Shown: piece by piece, positions 52,156 through 61,242 of the stretch
How the letters are laid out: each line of letters starts with the position of its first letter
Numbering within the stretch: the first letter of the stretch is position 1
Source: an uncultured Bacilli bacterium
GTDB taxonomy: Bacteria; Bacillota_I; Bacilli_A; RF39; UBA660
Reading direction: 5' to 3'
Assembly: GCA_934090685.1 (NCBI GenBank)
Contig: CAKOJN010000003.1
Coordinates: 62,001-126,000, forward strand
Length of the DNA stretch: 64,000 nt
Program-made: the position numbers and the translations under genes
The notes under the pieces: generated by a model
The model's input: the letters and a program-made list of their open reading frames with translations, nothing else
Database searches by the model: none
What the model was told of the DNA's origin: nothing

Positions 52156-52677
52156 ATGAAATATAATATTAGAGGTAACAAAATTGATGTTACAGAAGCT
52201 ATAAGTGATTACATTAAAAGTAAGGTTTCAAAATTAGAAAAGTATCTTGATGATAATGATGAGGTAGAGGCTAAGGCAATAGTTTCTGCTAAAGGACATG
52301 ATCAAAAAGTTGAGATTACCATATGGAGTGGAAAATATAATATAAGAGCAGAGGTAGTAAATGCTGATTTATATTCTGCTATAGATTTAGTTATAGATAA
52401 ATTAGAAAGACAATTTAAAAAATATAGAGGTAAATTAAATATTAAAAGAGCTAAAGAAGAATATATTTCTGAAATAGAAGATTTATTTGAGGAAGAAGAT
52501 CAAAAAATTGTTAGACGTAAAGAAGTATTCTTAAAGCCAATTGATGAGGAAGAGGCAATTACTCAAATGGAACTTCTTGGGCATTCATTCTTTGTATTTA
52601 AAAATGTAGATACAAATAAAATAAATGTTGTTTATAAAAGAAGTGATTCTGATTATGGTATAATTGAAGCTAATTAA
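52156..52677 (+). CDS. hpf: Long-form hibernation promoting factor
   Basis: A 173-residue protein that dimerises 70S ribosomes into inactive 100S in stationary phase. The N-terminal S30AE domain (about 1-100, MKYNIRGNKIDVTEAI ... AIDLVIDKLERQFKKYR) is joined to a C-terminal dimerisation domain (about 118-173, FLKPIDEEEAITQMELLGHSFFVF). The C-terminal part shows it is the long form. TAGGAGG precedes ATG. Confidence 0.95.
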   Translation: MKYNIRGNKIDVTEAISDYIKSKVSKLEKYLDDNDEVEAKAIVSAKGHDQKVEITIWSGKYNIRAEVVNADLYSAIDLVIDKLERQFKKYRGKLNIKRAKEEYISEIEDLFEEEDQKIVRRKEVFLKPIDEEEAITQMELLGHSFFVFKNVDTNKINVVYKRSDSDYGIIEAN

Positions 52678-52685
52678 GTGATAGG

Positions 52686-52716
52686 AAGGTGAAAATAATT
52701 CACTTTTCTTTTTTTA
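52686..52716 (+). terminator. Terminator between hpf and secA
   Basis: AAGGTGAA (52686-52693) pairs with TTCACTTTT (from 52699), followed by a T run. Confidence 0.75.
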
Positions 52717-52751
52717 TTTGCTATAATTAAACATGTGGAGATGATATTAAC

Positions 52752-55238
52752 ATGGGATTATTAAAAAACATATTTGACTATGAAACAAAAGAATTAAAAA
52801 GGATAGATAAAATAGTTGATGAAATAGAAGCTTTAGATGAAAAAATGCAAGGTATAAAAGATATTGAATTTAAAGCTAAGACAGAAGAGTTTAAAAAAAG
52901 AATTGAGGATGGTGAGGAACTTGATGATATTGCTGTTGAGGCGTTTGCATTAGCTCGTGAAGCGTGTTTTAGAGCAATAGGAGAAAAACCATTTAGAGTA
53001 CAATTAATAGGTGGTCTTGCTATTCATAGGGGTAACATTGCTGAAATGAAGACTGGTGAGGGTAAAACATTAACAACAGTATTACCTGCTTATTTGAATG
53101 CATTAAGTGGTAAAGGAGTACATGTAATTACAACAAATGAATACTTATCAACACGTAATGCACAATGGATGGGACCTATTTATGATTTGTTAGGAGTTAG
53201 CGTTGGTATTAACACAAGGGATAAATCTCCAAAAGAGAAAAAAGAAGCATATGAAGCTGATATAACATATACAACAAATAACGAACTTGGTTTTGATTAC
53301 CTAAGGGATAATATGGTTGTTCATAAAGAGAATAGAACTCAAAGAGGATTAAATTTTGCTATTATTGATGAAGTTGACTCAATATTAATAGATGAGGCTA
53401 GAACGCCATTAATAATATCAGGTGGTTCTGCTAAATCAGCTAATATATATAAAGAAGCAGATAGAGTTGCTAAAAGTCTTAAGATAGATGATTATGTAGT
53501 TGATGAAAAAACTAAAAAAGTAACACTAACTGAAGATGGCGTTAAAAATTGTGAAAAAATGTTACATTTAGATAATTTATATGACATTAGTAATAGTGTT
53601 ATGGTACATAATTTAGATAAGGCATTAACTGCTAATTATGCATTTAAAAAAGATGTTGATTATGTAATTGAAAATGATAAAGTAATTATTGTTGATACAT
53701 TTACAGGAAGATTAATGCATGGTAGACAATTTAGTGAAGGTTTACACCAAGCATTAGAAGCTAAAGAAGGCGTTACTATTAACGAAGAAACTAAGACTTT
53801 AGCAACTATAACATTCCAAAATTTATTTAGAATGTATAATAAACTAAGTGGTATGACAGGTACTGCTAAAACTGAAGAAGAAGAATTCCAAAATATTTAT
53901 AATACAAATGTAGTATGTATTCCAACAAATAAACCAGTTATTCGTGATGATCAAGTTGATTTAATATATTCATCACTTAAGGGTAAATTTAATGCAGTTG
54001 TTAAAACTGTAAAAGAAATACATAAGACTGGAAGACCTGTTCTTGTTGGTGTTGCATCTGTAGAAACAAGTGAACTTGTTAGTCAACTATTAACTAAAGC
54101 AGGTGTTAAGCATGAATTATTAAATGCTAAGAATCATGAAAGAGAAGCACATATCATAGAAAATGCTGGTAAAAAGAATGCTGTTACTATAGCAACAAAC
54201 ATGGCAGGACGTGGTACTGATATTAAGTTAGGTGAAGGTGTGCGTGAATTAGGTGGTTTATTTGTGCTTGGTACGGAAAGACACGATTCAAGAAGAATTG
54301 ATAATCAATTAAGGGGACGTGCTGGACGTCAGGGGGACCCAGGTACTACAAGATTCTTCGTATCAATGGAAGATGACTTGATGATTAAGTTTGGTTCTGA
54401 AAAGATGAAAACAGTTATGGAAACATTAGGTATCAAAGATGATCAAGCAATTTCAAATAAAATGATTTCTAAAAATATTGAATCTGCTCAAAAGAAAGTA
54501 GAAGGATTTAACTTTGATAGAAGAAAAGGATTATTAGATTTTGATAATGTTATTAGTAAACAAAGAGAAATTATTTATGATAGAAGAAATGAAATACTTG
54601 ATAATGATAGTATAAGAGATAGAGTTTTAGATACATTTAAAGAGTTTGTTTCTAATCAAGTACATAGTCATTTAACTGATGGTGAATTAACTAGTAATGA
54701 TGTTGATAATTTAATGGAATTATTTAATGCTAGATATTTAAAGAAAAGAAAACTTAAGAAAGAGGATTTTAATAAAGATATTAATGAATTAATAGATTTC
54801 ATATATGAAATAGTAGTAGATGACTATAGTAAAAAACTTGAAGATGTGCCTAAAGATATTCAAGATGATTTTGAAAAATCAATATCACTTAGATGTATAG
54901 ATAAGAATTGGATGGATCAATTAGATGCGATGGAAGCGTTAAAAGAAGGAGTTGGACTACGTGGTTATGCACAAAGTAATCCACTTCAGGTTTATGCATT
55001 AGAAGGTTTTGATTTATTTGATAATATGATGGCTAATATTTCTGCAGAAATATCAAATTTTTTGCTTAATGCTGAAGTTAGACAAAATATAGAAAGAGAA
55101 GAAGTTAAAAATATTAAAACTAATGATGGCAAAGAGGGTGTTAAGAGTAAACCTAAAAAAGTGGATAAAAAAGTAGGTAGAAATGATTTATGCCCATGTG
55201 GCTCAGGAAAAAAATATAAACAATGTTGTGGAAAGTAA
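52752..55238 (+). CDS. secA: Preprotein translocase ATPase SecA
   Basis: SecA drives proteins through SecYEG. The 828-residue product has the DEAD motor with MKTGEGKTLT (Walker A), IDEVDSILIDEARTPL (Walker B), TNNELGFDYLRDNM, the second motor with GRAGRQGDPG, the preprotein cross-linking and helical scaffold domains, and a C-terminal SEC-C zinc motif (LCPCGSGKKYKQCCG). Length is typical. Its last 50 bp resemble a degenerate copy at 57.37-57.42 kb (see repeats). Confidence 0.97.
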   Translation: MGLLKNIFDYETKELKRIDKIVDEIEALDEKMQGIKDIEFKAKTEEFKKRIEDGEELDDIAVEAFALAREACFRAIGEKPFRVQLIGGLAIHRGNIAEMKTGEGKTLTTVLPAYLNALSGKGVHVITTNEYLSTRNAQWMGPIYDLLGVSVGINTRDKSPKEKKEAYEADITYTTNNELGFDYLRDNMVVHKENRTQRGLNFAIIDEVDSILIDEARTPLIISGGSAKSANIYKEADRVAKSLKIDDYVVDEKTKKVTLTEDGVKNCEKMLHLDNLYDISNSVMVHNLDKALTANYAFKKDVDYVIENDKVIIVDTFTGRLMHGRQFSEGLHQALEAKEGVTINEETKTLATITFQNLFRMYNKLSGMTGTAKTEEEEFQNIYNTNVVCIPTNKPVIRDDQVDLIYSSLKGKFNAVVKTVKEIHKTGRPVLVGVASVETSELVSQLLTKAGVKHELLNAKNHEREAHIIENAGKKNAVTIATNMAGRGTDIKLGEGVRELGGLFVLGTERHDSRRIDNQLRGRAGRQGDPGTTRFFVSMEDDLMIKFGSEKMKTVMETLGIKDDQAISNKMISKNIESAQKKVEGFNFDRRKGLLDFDNVISKQREIIYDRRNEILDNDSIRDRVLDTFKEFVSNQVHSHLTDGELTSNDVDNLMELFNARYLKKRKLKKEDFNKDINELIDFIYEIVVDDYSKKLEDVPKDIQDDFEKSISLRCIDKNWMDQLDAMEALKEGVGLRGYAQSNPLQVYALEGFDLFDNMMANISAEISNFLLNAEVRQNIEREEVKNIKTNDGKEGVKSKPKKVDKKVGRNDLCPCGSGKKYKQCCGK

Positions 55239-55250
55239 TGATTAAAATCG

Positions 55251-55288
55251 GCGTAAACTCAATAAATATAAGGGTTTGCGCTATTTTT
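55251..55288 (+). terminator. Terminator of secA
   Basis: GCGTAAAC (55251-55258) pairs with GTTTGCGC (55274-55281) and T follows. Confidence 0.75.
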
Positions 55289-55347
55289 ATGATTGCAATA
55301 TTTAGGTAATTTTACTTCAAAAAAGGTGTTTAGATAAGTTTTAGATA
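55284..55347. repeat. 64-bp direct repeat, copy A
   Basis: 64 bp identical to 57460-57523, containing TTTAGATAAG at 55329-55338 and 55340-55349 (11-bp period). Both copies follow a SEC-C-coding end and a terminator, so the segment between them was probably gained or duplicated as a unit. Confidence 0.85.
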
Positions 55348-55454
55348 AGTTTTTTTAACGAATTTGAAGTATTTTTTAATCGTTTTGATATATGAATTTA
55401 TTAATGAAAAATATTTTGTTTTCATGATATAATAAGTATAGTAGGTGAGTAATA

Positions 55455-57224
55455 ATGAAATATAAAGATTATAAGTTTACAACTTCAAATGAAAGTATGG
55501 ATTTAACATATGACCAAGCTTGTGAATATTTTGAAGAAACTTTAGATTTTATAAAAAAAAGTAAATTTGATTTGTTTAATGATGATGAAGAATTATCACT
55601 TTCTGATGCAAGAAAAAAATATAACGAAATTAATAGAAGACTACAAACTTTTGGACAAGCTTTTGAATTATTTATGAAATATATAATACATGCATCAAGA
55701 ATTGAAAAGAATCCGAATATTACTATTGATGAACTTTGGAATAGATGGATTAGAGGACATCAAATGGTGCCTTTAATAAATGAAAAGGCGAATAGTGCAG
55801 AGGTATTGCCAAATTTTAAAGAAATTTTTAATTTATCAATGAATGCATGGTATGGAATTTATGGGTTTAATTATATTCAGCATTTGGGGATAAAGTCAGA
55901 ACAAGGTCGTATTGAACCATTTAAACTATTTACGGTACTTCAACCACAAAACTATCAAGGGCTTGGTTCTATTACAAATGAAGAAATAGAGAAAATAATA
56001 GAAAAAAATACGGCAATCTATGAAAAATGTAGATATAATGTAGAAAAAATGACTAATTATGATTTTGGTGAGGTTTTCTATTTTATAAGTTTTATTAAAT
56101 TTTTTGCTAAAATGGTACATATAAGTAAAAATAAAACAGAAATAGATTATAATGTAGCATATGTACATGCTATGGCCGATGATTCAGTTGTCAAACAACT
56201 ATTAACCCAATTTAGGACAGAAAAGGAAATAGAAGAAATATTAAATGATGAGTTTTTTAATAAGGATGCAAAACTATTATCATATATCTTAACAATTAAT
56301 AAATATTCAATACCTGAAGTTAAAAATATTATAAAGATGAATAAACAATTTGAAGATCCTAACAATTTATATTTGTTCTTAACTTACAACATACCTATTG
56401 AAAATATAAAAAAATGTAATGAAAAAGGTATTGATGTTATGCTACTTGTCAGCGACTTTTCATTTGAACAAATTATAAAATTAGTTGAAATTCCTGTTAT
56501 TGGAGAATATCTAAGTAAAAATTCTATATTAGTTAATAAGATGATTACCCAACATAAATCAGATGTTGGCTTAACCTTTGAAGACTGGTATAAAGTATTG
56601 AGTAACGAACAGTTAAAAAAACATCCAGAATATTTGAAAAAAGTAGTTTTAAAATATATGGAAGCATATCATTGTATAGAAAAAAACAATTTATGTAATA
56701 GTATATTCGCTTTACCAAACGACAATAAAAGTTCACTTGCTAATAAACAATATCGTGATGGCAAAACCTTTAGTCAATATTATAGTGATATATTATTATC
56801 AAACATATCAAAAAACATTGAATTGTTTGATGGAAGTGATATTTCTGATTTTATTTTTAATAACATTCCAGTTTCACTAGATACAAACAATATAATAAAA
56901 ATAAATAATTATCTTATAAATAGTGGCGTAAAATGTATCTCTCCATCAATATTTTCTTATCCATTTAATGAAGTATATGCAGTAATAAATGCTATGAAAA
57001 ATAAAGGTTATATTTTTTCTGAGGATAGTTTTCCTACTGACTTTTGGAAAGAATATGATTCACATGCAAAATATAATATGCTATTAAAAGATAATTATTT
57101 ACCTGATGAATTTCTTGAGGAAAATGGGTTAGTAAGAATTAGTGAACGTAGATACTTTAATCCTGTAATGGGACATTTTGTAAGTGCAAATTATGATAGT
57201 CCATTGCCTAATTTAAAAAAATAA
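55455..57224 (+). CDS. Orphan 589-residue protein, possible HEPN-like N-terminus
   Basis: No family recognised. The N-terminal third has the pattern GQAFELFMKYIIHASRIEKNP (in pieces) then WIRGHQMVPLINE, reminiscent of HEPN or RiboL-PSP-like helical domains with a trailing GH-x-L motif, but the catalytic RxxxxH is not seen. The rest is Ile/Asn/Lys-rich, predicted helical, with a C-terminal ISERRYFNPVMGHFVSANYDSP. GTGAG precedes ATG. It lies alone between copies of the 64-bp repeat, unlike the housekeeping genes either side, so acquisition is likely. A defence or stress function is possible but not shown. Confidence 0.6.
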   Translation: MKYKDYKFTTSNESMDLTYDQACEYFEETLDFIKKSKFDLFNDDEELSLSDARKKYNEINRRLQTFGQAFELFMKYIIHASRIEKNPNITIDELWNRWIRGHQMVPLINEKANSAEVLPNFKEIFNLSMNAWYGIYGFNYIQHLGIKSEQGRIEPFKLFTVLQPQNYQGLGSITNEEIEKIIEKNTAIYEKCRYNVEKMTNYDFGEVFYFISFIKFFAKMVHISKNKTEIDYNVAYVHAMADDSVVKQLLTQFRTEKEIEEILNDEFFNKDAKLLSYILTINKYSIPEVKNIIKMNKQFEDPNNLYLFLTYNIPIENIKKCNEKGIDVMLLVSDFSFEQIIKLVEIPVIGEYLSKNSILVNKMITQHKSDVGLTFEDWYKVLSNEQLKKHPEYLKKVVLKYMEAYHCIEKNNLCNSIFALPNDNKSSLANKQYRDGKTFSQYYSDILLSNISKNIELFDGSDISDFIFNNIPVSLDTNNIIKINNYLINSGVKCISPSIFSYPFNEVYAVINAMKNKGYIFSEDSFPTDFWKEYDSHAKYNMLLKDNYLPDEFLEENGLVRISERRYFNPVMGHFVSANYDSPLPNLKK

Positions 57225-57322
57225 ATCTATTTTTTTAGATAAGTTTTTAAATAAGTTTAAACTGCATTGTTAGAAAATTAGACATAACTTTTTTACAATT
57301 TCTGAGTAAGTTATTAAAACTT

Positions 57323-57424
57323 ATGAGTAAGAAAGCCCAATTTTCAAGTAAAAAATTATATGGTTGTTTTAACATTTTACCTTGTGGCTCAGGACGTAAA
57401 TATAAGCAATGTTGTGGTAAATAA
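57323..57424 (+). pseudogene. SEC-C tail remnant (33-codon frame)
   Basis: An open frame of 33 codons from ATG 57323 ends NILPCGSGRKYKQCCGK and stops at 57422-57424. It matches the SEC-C end of SecA in amino acids, with differences in codons (for example CGT for AAA), so it is an old duplicate or the tail of a lost SEC-C protein. It has no ribosome binding site. A hairpin terminator (AACCGCA ... TGCGGTTTTTTT, about 57432-57464) follows as at secA. Confidence 0.6.
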
Positions 57425-57459
57425 GCCCGCGAAACCGCATAAAATAAGGGATTGCGGTT

Positions 57460-57523
57460 TTTTTATGATTGCAATATTTAGGTAATTTTACTTCAAAAAA
57501 GGTGTTTAGATAAGTTTTAGATA
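57460..57523. repeat. 64-bp direct repeat, copy B
   Basis: Identical to 55284-55347. It follows the SEC-C remnant and its terminator. Confidence 0.85.
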
Positions 57524-57607
57524 CGTTGTTTTAATTACTAAAAACAGTTGAAAATCCTTACAAAATAAGGAAAAATTAACTGTAAATTTAGATACGTTTT
57601 TAGAAAT

Positions 57608-57636
57608 TTGCAAATTAATAGAAAAAGTGATATAAT
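57608..57636 (+). promoter_or_regulatory. Promoter for the T-box argS
   Basis: TTGCAA at 57608-57613, 17-nt spacer, TATAAT at 57631-57636. Confidence 0.8.
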
Positions 57637-57647
57637 CTTTTCATGTT

Positions 57648-57856
57648 TGAAATGACGAAGAAAAAGGAGTAGTAATTCAACCTCTTGTCTTAGTGATGTT
57701 TCCGGTTGGTGAAAGGAAATGACAATGTTTTATGAATGAACCTTTGAGTTATATCGTAATCTTGCGTTAAAAGAATTGAGTGCATAGAAATTCTATGAAT
57801 TAAGGTGGTACCACGGATTAATATTCGTCCTTATTTTATAGAATTTCTTTTTTGTT
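57648..57856 (+). ncRNA. T-box leader controlling argS (second copy)
   Basis: All T-box parts are present: stem I with AATTCAA/TTGAGTT at its base, TTTCC-GGTTGGTGAAA-GGAAA as the distal loop, then the T-box AAGGTGGTACCACGG (57802-57816) and a terminator (GAAATTCTAT at 57787-57796 with ATAGAATTTC at 57838-57847, then T run). Uncharged tRNA pairs with the specifier and the GGTGG bulge to prevent termination. By the usual GAA-specifier-ACC pattern the specifier at 57737-57739 is TGA, one base from the Arg codon CGA, or the frame is off by one (ATG); see findings. Confidence 0.88.
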
Positions 57857-57875
57857 TAAATAAGGAGGAAAAAGT

Positions 57876-59543
57876 ATGAAAAATTATATTACCAAAAAGA
57901 TACTTGAAATAATGAATGTTAAAGAAGAAAATATTAAAATTGAAATACCACCAAAAGATGAAATGGGTGATTATAGTATCCAATGTTCCAATTTAAGAAA
58001 TGAAGAATATTCAAATCCAATTGAAATAGCAAATTTAATTAAAGATAAATTCACAGATGATGAAAATAATTTTTCTGATATTAAAGTAATGGGTCCATAT
58101 ATTAATTTTTATTTAGATTATGATAAATTTAGTTCTAAATTAATTAATGAAATTGAATCTAATGATAATTATGGATCATTAAATCAGGGTAATGGTGAAT
58201 CATTATTAATTGAGCATACATCAATTAATCCAAATGCAGAACCACATATTGGAAGATGTAGAAATAGCTTAATTGGAGATTTCATGAGTAATCTTTATTC
58301 ATTTACTGGATATGAAGTTGAAAGACATTATTTTATTAATGACATTGGTAAAAAGATAGCACTACTTGTTATTGGAATAGAAAAATATGGATTAAAGGAT
58401 GATAGCTTCTCATCGATATTGGATACTTATGTAAAAATTAGTAATGCTGCTAAAGATGATGAAAGTATAGATCAAAAAGCATTTGATTATTTAAAAAAAG
58501 TTGAAGATGGAAATAATGAAATGATTAGTAGATTTAAAGAAATCACAGATAAATGTGTTGATGGCCAGTTAAAAATATTTGATAAGCTTAATATTCACTT
58601 TGATGTTTTTACTCATGAGTCAGATTTTGTATATAATAATTATTTAGAAGATATTTTAAATAAATTAGATAAAACTGGAAGACTACATGAAGATGAATTA
58701 GGTAGATTGTATGTTGATTTATCAGGATATGATATTCCAACTAAAGAACCAGTATTAGTATTAACACGTTCAAATAAAACTTCATTATATCCAATGAGAG
58801 ATATTGCATATACAATTCATAAAATAGAATTAAATTCTAAAAATAATTTTATTATATTAGGCGAAGATCAAGAAGTATACATGAAACAAATTAGTGCTGT
58901 GTTAGATATACTTGGATATAAAGCACCAGAATTAATTTGTTATTCATATGTATTGCTAGATGGCGATAAAATGTCAACATCTGCAGGTACTGTAGTTTTA
59001 GTTACCGATTTTATGAAAGCAGTAAGAGAGACTTTAATTAAAGAATTTAAAAAAAGAAATAGTGAAATATCTGAAGATAAATTAAATATATTAGTTAATG
59101 CTTGTATTAAATTTACTATGTTAAATGTATCTAAAAATAAAATAGTTAATTTCAATTTAGAAAATGCCACAAGTTTTACTGGTGAATCAGGAATGTATAT
59201 TTTATATAGCATAGTCAGAATAAATTCTATATTGAAGAATAATGATATTAATCTAACAAATGAAATCAAGTTTAATAATGATATTGAAAAAAAGATTGTA
59301 AAAGAATTATCATTATTTCCAGATGTAATAGATTCACTATTAAAATCCAACGAACCTGCACATTTAACAAAATATATTTTTAATGTAGCTGGATTATTCT
59401 CAAAACTATATGAGCAAGTTAATATTACTAATGAAAGTGATGTTATATTAAAATCATCAAGAATTAGATTATTAAAGTGTATTTCAAAAGTGTTAACAAA
59501 TGCATTAAAAATATTAGGAATTGAAACAATAGAAAAATTATAA
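57876..59543 (+). CDS. argS: Arginyl-tRNA synthetase, archaeal/eukaryal-like type (second copy)
   Basis: A 555-residue class I synthetase with EHTSINPNAEPHIGRCRNSLIGD (HIGH as HIGR), ERHYFINDIGKKIA, and the KMSKS box as GDKMSTSAGT, plus a C-terminal DALR anticodon-binding domain. The HIGR and KMSTS forms and the flow resemble archaeal ArgRS rather than the E. coli-type copy at 29.6 kb, with which it shares little beyond family motifs. A T-box leader and a clean promoter precede it. Duplicate specialised synthetases often confer resistance to an inhibitor or support stress; that is inference. Confidence 0.9.
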   Translation: MKNYITKKILEIMNVKEENIKIEIPPKDEMGDYSIQCSNLRNEEYSNPIEIANLIKDKFTDDENNFSDIKVMGPYINFYLDYDKFSSKLINEIESNDNYGSLNQGNGESLLIEHTSINPNAEPHIGRCRNSLIGDFMSNLYSFTGYEVERHYFINDIGKKIALLVIGIEKYGLKDDSFSSILDTYVKISNAAKDDESIDQKAFDYLKKVEDGNNEMISRFKEITDKCVDGQLKIFDKLNIHFDVFTHESDFVYNNYLEDILNKLDKTGRLHEDELGRLYVDLSGYDIPTKEPVLVLTRSNKTSLYPMRDIAYTIHKIELNSKNNFIILGEDQEVYMKQISAVLDILGYKAPELICYSYVLLDGDKMSTSAGTVVLVTDFMKAVRETLIKEFKKRNSEISEDKLNILVNACIKFTMLNVSKNKIVNFNLENATSFTGESGMYILYSIVRINSILKNNDINLTNEIKFNNDIEKKIVKELSLFPDVIDSLLKSNEPAHLTKYIFNVAGLFSKLYEQVNITNESDVILKSSRIRLLKCISKVLTNALKILGIETIEKL

Positions 59544-59587
59544 TTTATAGATTACTCAAAAATTGTAAAAAATTACAACTTAAAAAT

Positions 59588-59678
59588 TTTAGATAAGTTT
59601 TAGATAAGTATTTCAAATTATTAAAGGTGCTTCAAAGCCTTATAACACAAGGCTAAAACATTTATGAAATTAGATAAG
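59588..59678. repeat. TTTAGATAAG motifs after the second argS
   Basis: TTTAGATAAG at 59588-59597 and 59599-59608 (11-bp period) and ATTAGATAAG at 59669-59678. Together with those at 55.3 and 57.5 kb they bracket two segments of about 2.1 kb. The 59544-59738 stretch holds no gene. Confidence 0.7.
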
Positions 59679-59738
59679 TTTTTCACCTAATTTTACCAAA
59701 AACAAATTTTTATGTTATACTAATCATAGTAAAAATAG

Positions 59739-59927
59739 AGTATAGGTTTTCAAAAAAGGCATTGTTTTGCATACAATGATGGAATAGTTGATGATGACTA
59801 TATAAATAAAAGTGGTGACAATTCATATAAATTAGGGCAGCATTTAAATGTTAATGAGTTAGAAATATTAAAATATATGGAATTTGTAAATAAACTTGGT
59901 CAAAAATTGATTGATGAAGTAAAATAA
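59739..59927 (+). pseudogene. Open fragment of an unknown gene
   Basis: From 59739 (just after a TAG) to TAA 59925-59927 a frame of about 62 codons reads like a C-terminal segment (YKLGQHLNVNELEILKYM ... KLIDEVK), but has no upstream start, so it is a 3' remnant. Family unknown. Confidence 0.5.
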
Positions 59928-59973
59928 TCTAAAATAATAAAAAGATGATATAATAGGTGTAGGAGTTGATATT

Positions 59974-61053
59974 ATGACTAAACCTCAAAAATTAAATAAA
60001 GGTGATAAGATAGCAATAGTTAGTCTATCAAGAGGATTACTTGGTATGCCTTTTTGCAAGCATGAGTTAGAAATTGCGATTAAAAGATTAAAAGAGTTTG
60101 GTTTAGAACCGGTGATAATGCCTAATGCTTTAAAAGACATGGAATATATTGAACAACATCCAGAGTTAAGAGCAAGTGATTTAAAGCAAGCATTTATGGA
60201 TAATAGTATTAAAGCAATAATAACCGCTATTGGAGGAAATGATACTTATAAAACTATACCATATTTAATGGATGATTCAGAATTTGTTGAAGCAGTTAAA
60301 AACAATCCTAAAATCTTTACTGGTTTTTCAGATACAACAACCAATCATTTGATGTTAAATAGATTAGGTTTATCTACCTTTTATGGACCTTGTTTGTTAG
60401 TCGATATTGCTGAATTGGATGATGAGATGTTACCATATACAAAAGAATATTTTAAGATGTTTTTCACGAATAAACCTAATTTTGAAATAAAATCTAGTCC
60501 ATTATGGTATAGTGATAGAAAAAGTTATGGACCAGATGAAATTGGCAAGTCAAGAGAAGTTCACCAAGAGCAGCATGGATTTGAAGTATTAAATGGTAAT
60601 GGTTCTGTAACTGGTAAACTTTACGGAGGTTGTATAGAAAGTATATATGATGCTTTTACTGGGAACACATTTAATGATGAACTTTTGATATATGAAAAAT
60701 ATAATATTTTTCCAACTGAAGAAGAATGGAAAGAGAAAATATTGTTTTTAGAAACAAGTGAATTAATGATAGAACCAGCAGAACTTGAAAAAATATTAAT
60801 GGAATTTAAAAAAAGAAAAATATTTAATCTTGTAAAAGGTATAATAGTTGGTAAACCAATGGATGAAAAATATTATAATGAATATAAAGAAATCTATAAA
60901 AAAGTATTTATTGATTTGAATACACCGATATTATATAACGTTAATTTTGGTCATTCAGTTCCAAGATGTATAATACCTTATGATGCTGAAGCTACTGTTG
61001 ATTATGATAGCAAAAGAATATTTATTAATTCACCGATTTTTGAAGAAAAATAA
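59974..61053 (+). CDS. S66-family serine peptidase (LD-carboxypeptidase / MccF-like)
   Basis: A 359-residue cytosolic peptidase that trims murein tetrapeptides or hydrolyses microcin C-type adducts. The nucleophile is Ser119 in TGFSDTT, after the family GGND turn (87-90); a C-terminal GGCIESIYD block and GHSVPRC (His of the triad) follow. MccF or LdcA cannot be separated. GGAGTTG precedes ATG. Same strand as the GNAT gene but separated by remnants. Confidence 0.86.
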   Translation: MTKPQKLNKGDKIAIVSLSRGLLGMPFCKHELEIAIKRLKEFGLEPVIMPNALKDMEYIEQHPELRASDLKQAFMDNSIKAIITAIGGNDTYKTIPYLMDDSEFVEAVKNNPKIFTGFSDTTTNHLMLNRLGLSTFYGPCLLVDIAELDDEMLPYTKEYFKMFFTNKPNFEIKSSPLWYSDRKSYGPDEIGKSREVHQEQHGFEVLNGNGSVTGKLYGGCIESIYDAFTGNTFNDELLIYEKYNIFPTEEEWKEKILFLETSELMIEPAELEKILMEFKKRKIFNLVKGIIVGKPMDEKYYNEYKEIYKKVFIDLNTPILYNVNFGHSVPRCIIPYDAEATVDYDSKRIFINSPIFEEK

Positions 61054-61105
61054 ATTGGCATTTTGAACTGTTGACAATGAAACTAGATTTAAAAAATAAA
61101 TTATT

Positions 61106-61130
61106 AAAGTGATATTTTAATCACTTTTTT
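61106..61130 (+). terminator. Terminator of the S66 peptidase gene
   Basis: AAAGTGAT (61106-61113) pairs with ATCACTTT (61120-61127), followed by T. Confidence 0.75.
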
Positions 61131-61182
61131 AAATGAACATATCTTTGAATAATTATTTATTTCTTCTAAAGAGCAATCTAAT

Positions 61183-61212
61183 TTATCTCTATAGCATTTA
61201 ATATAGAGATAA
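61183..61212. repeat. 11-bp inverted repeat in a gene-free stretch
   Basis: TTATCTCTATA (61183-61193) and TATAGAGATAA (61202-61212) form a perfect hairpin with an 8-nt loop. No T tract follows. Role unknown; it may be a relic of the lost permease gene. Confidence 0.6.
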
Positions 61213-61242
61213 GAATATTATTAAGAAATTTGTTATATATGA

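Larger units (their letters stand above)
57234..57596. repeat. Further TTTAGATAAG-type motifs in the orphan-gene / argS gap
   Basis: TTTAGATAAG at 57234-57243, then TTTAGATAAG/TTTAGATACG at 57505-57525 (inside copy B of the 64-bp repeat) and TTTAGATACG at 57587-57596. They may mark recombination junctions or protein-binding sites. Confidence 0.6.
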
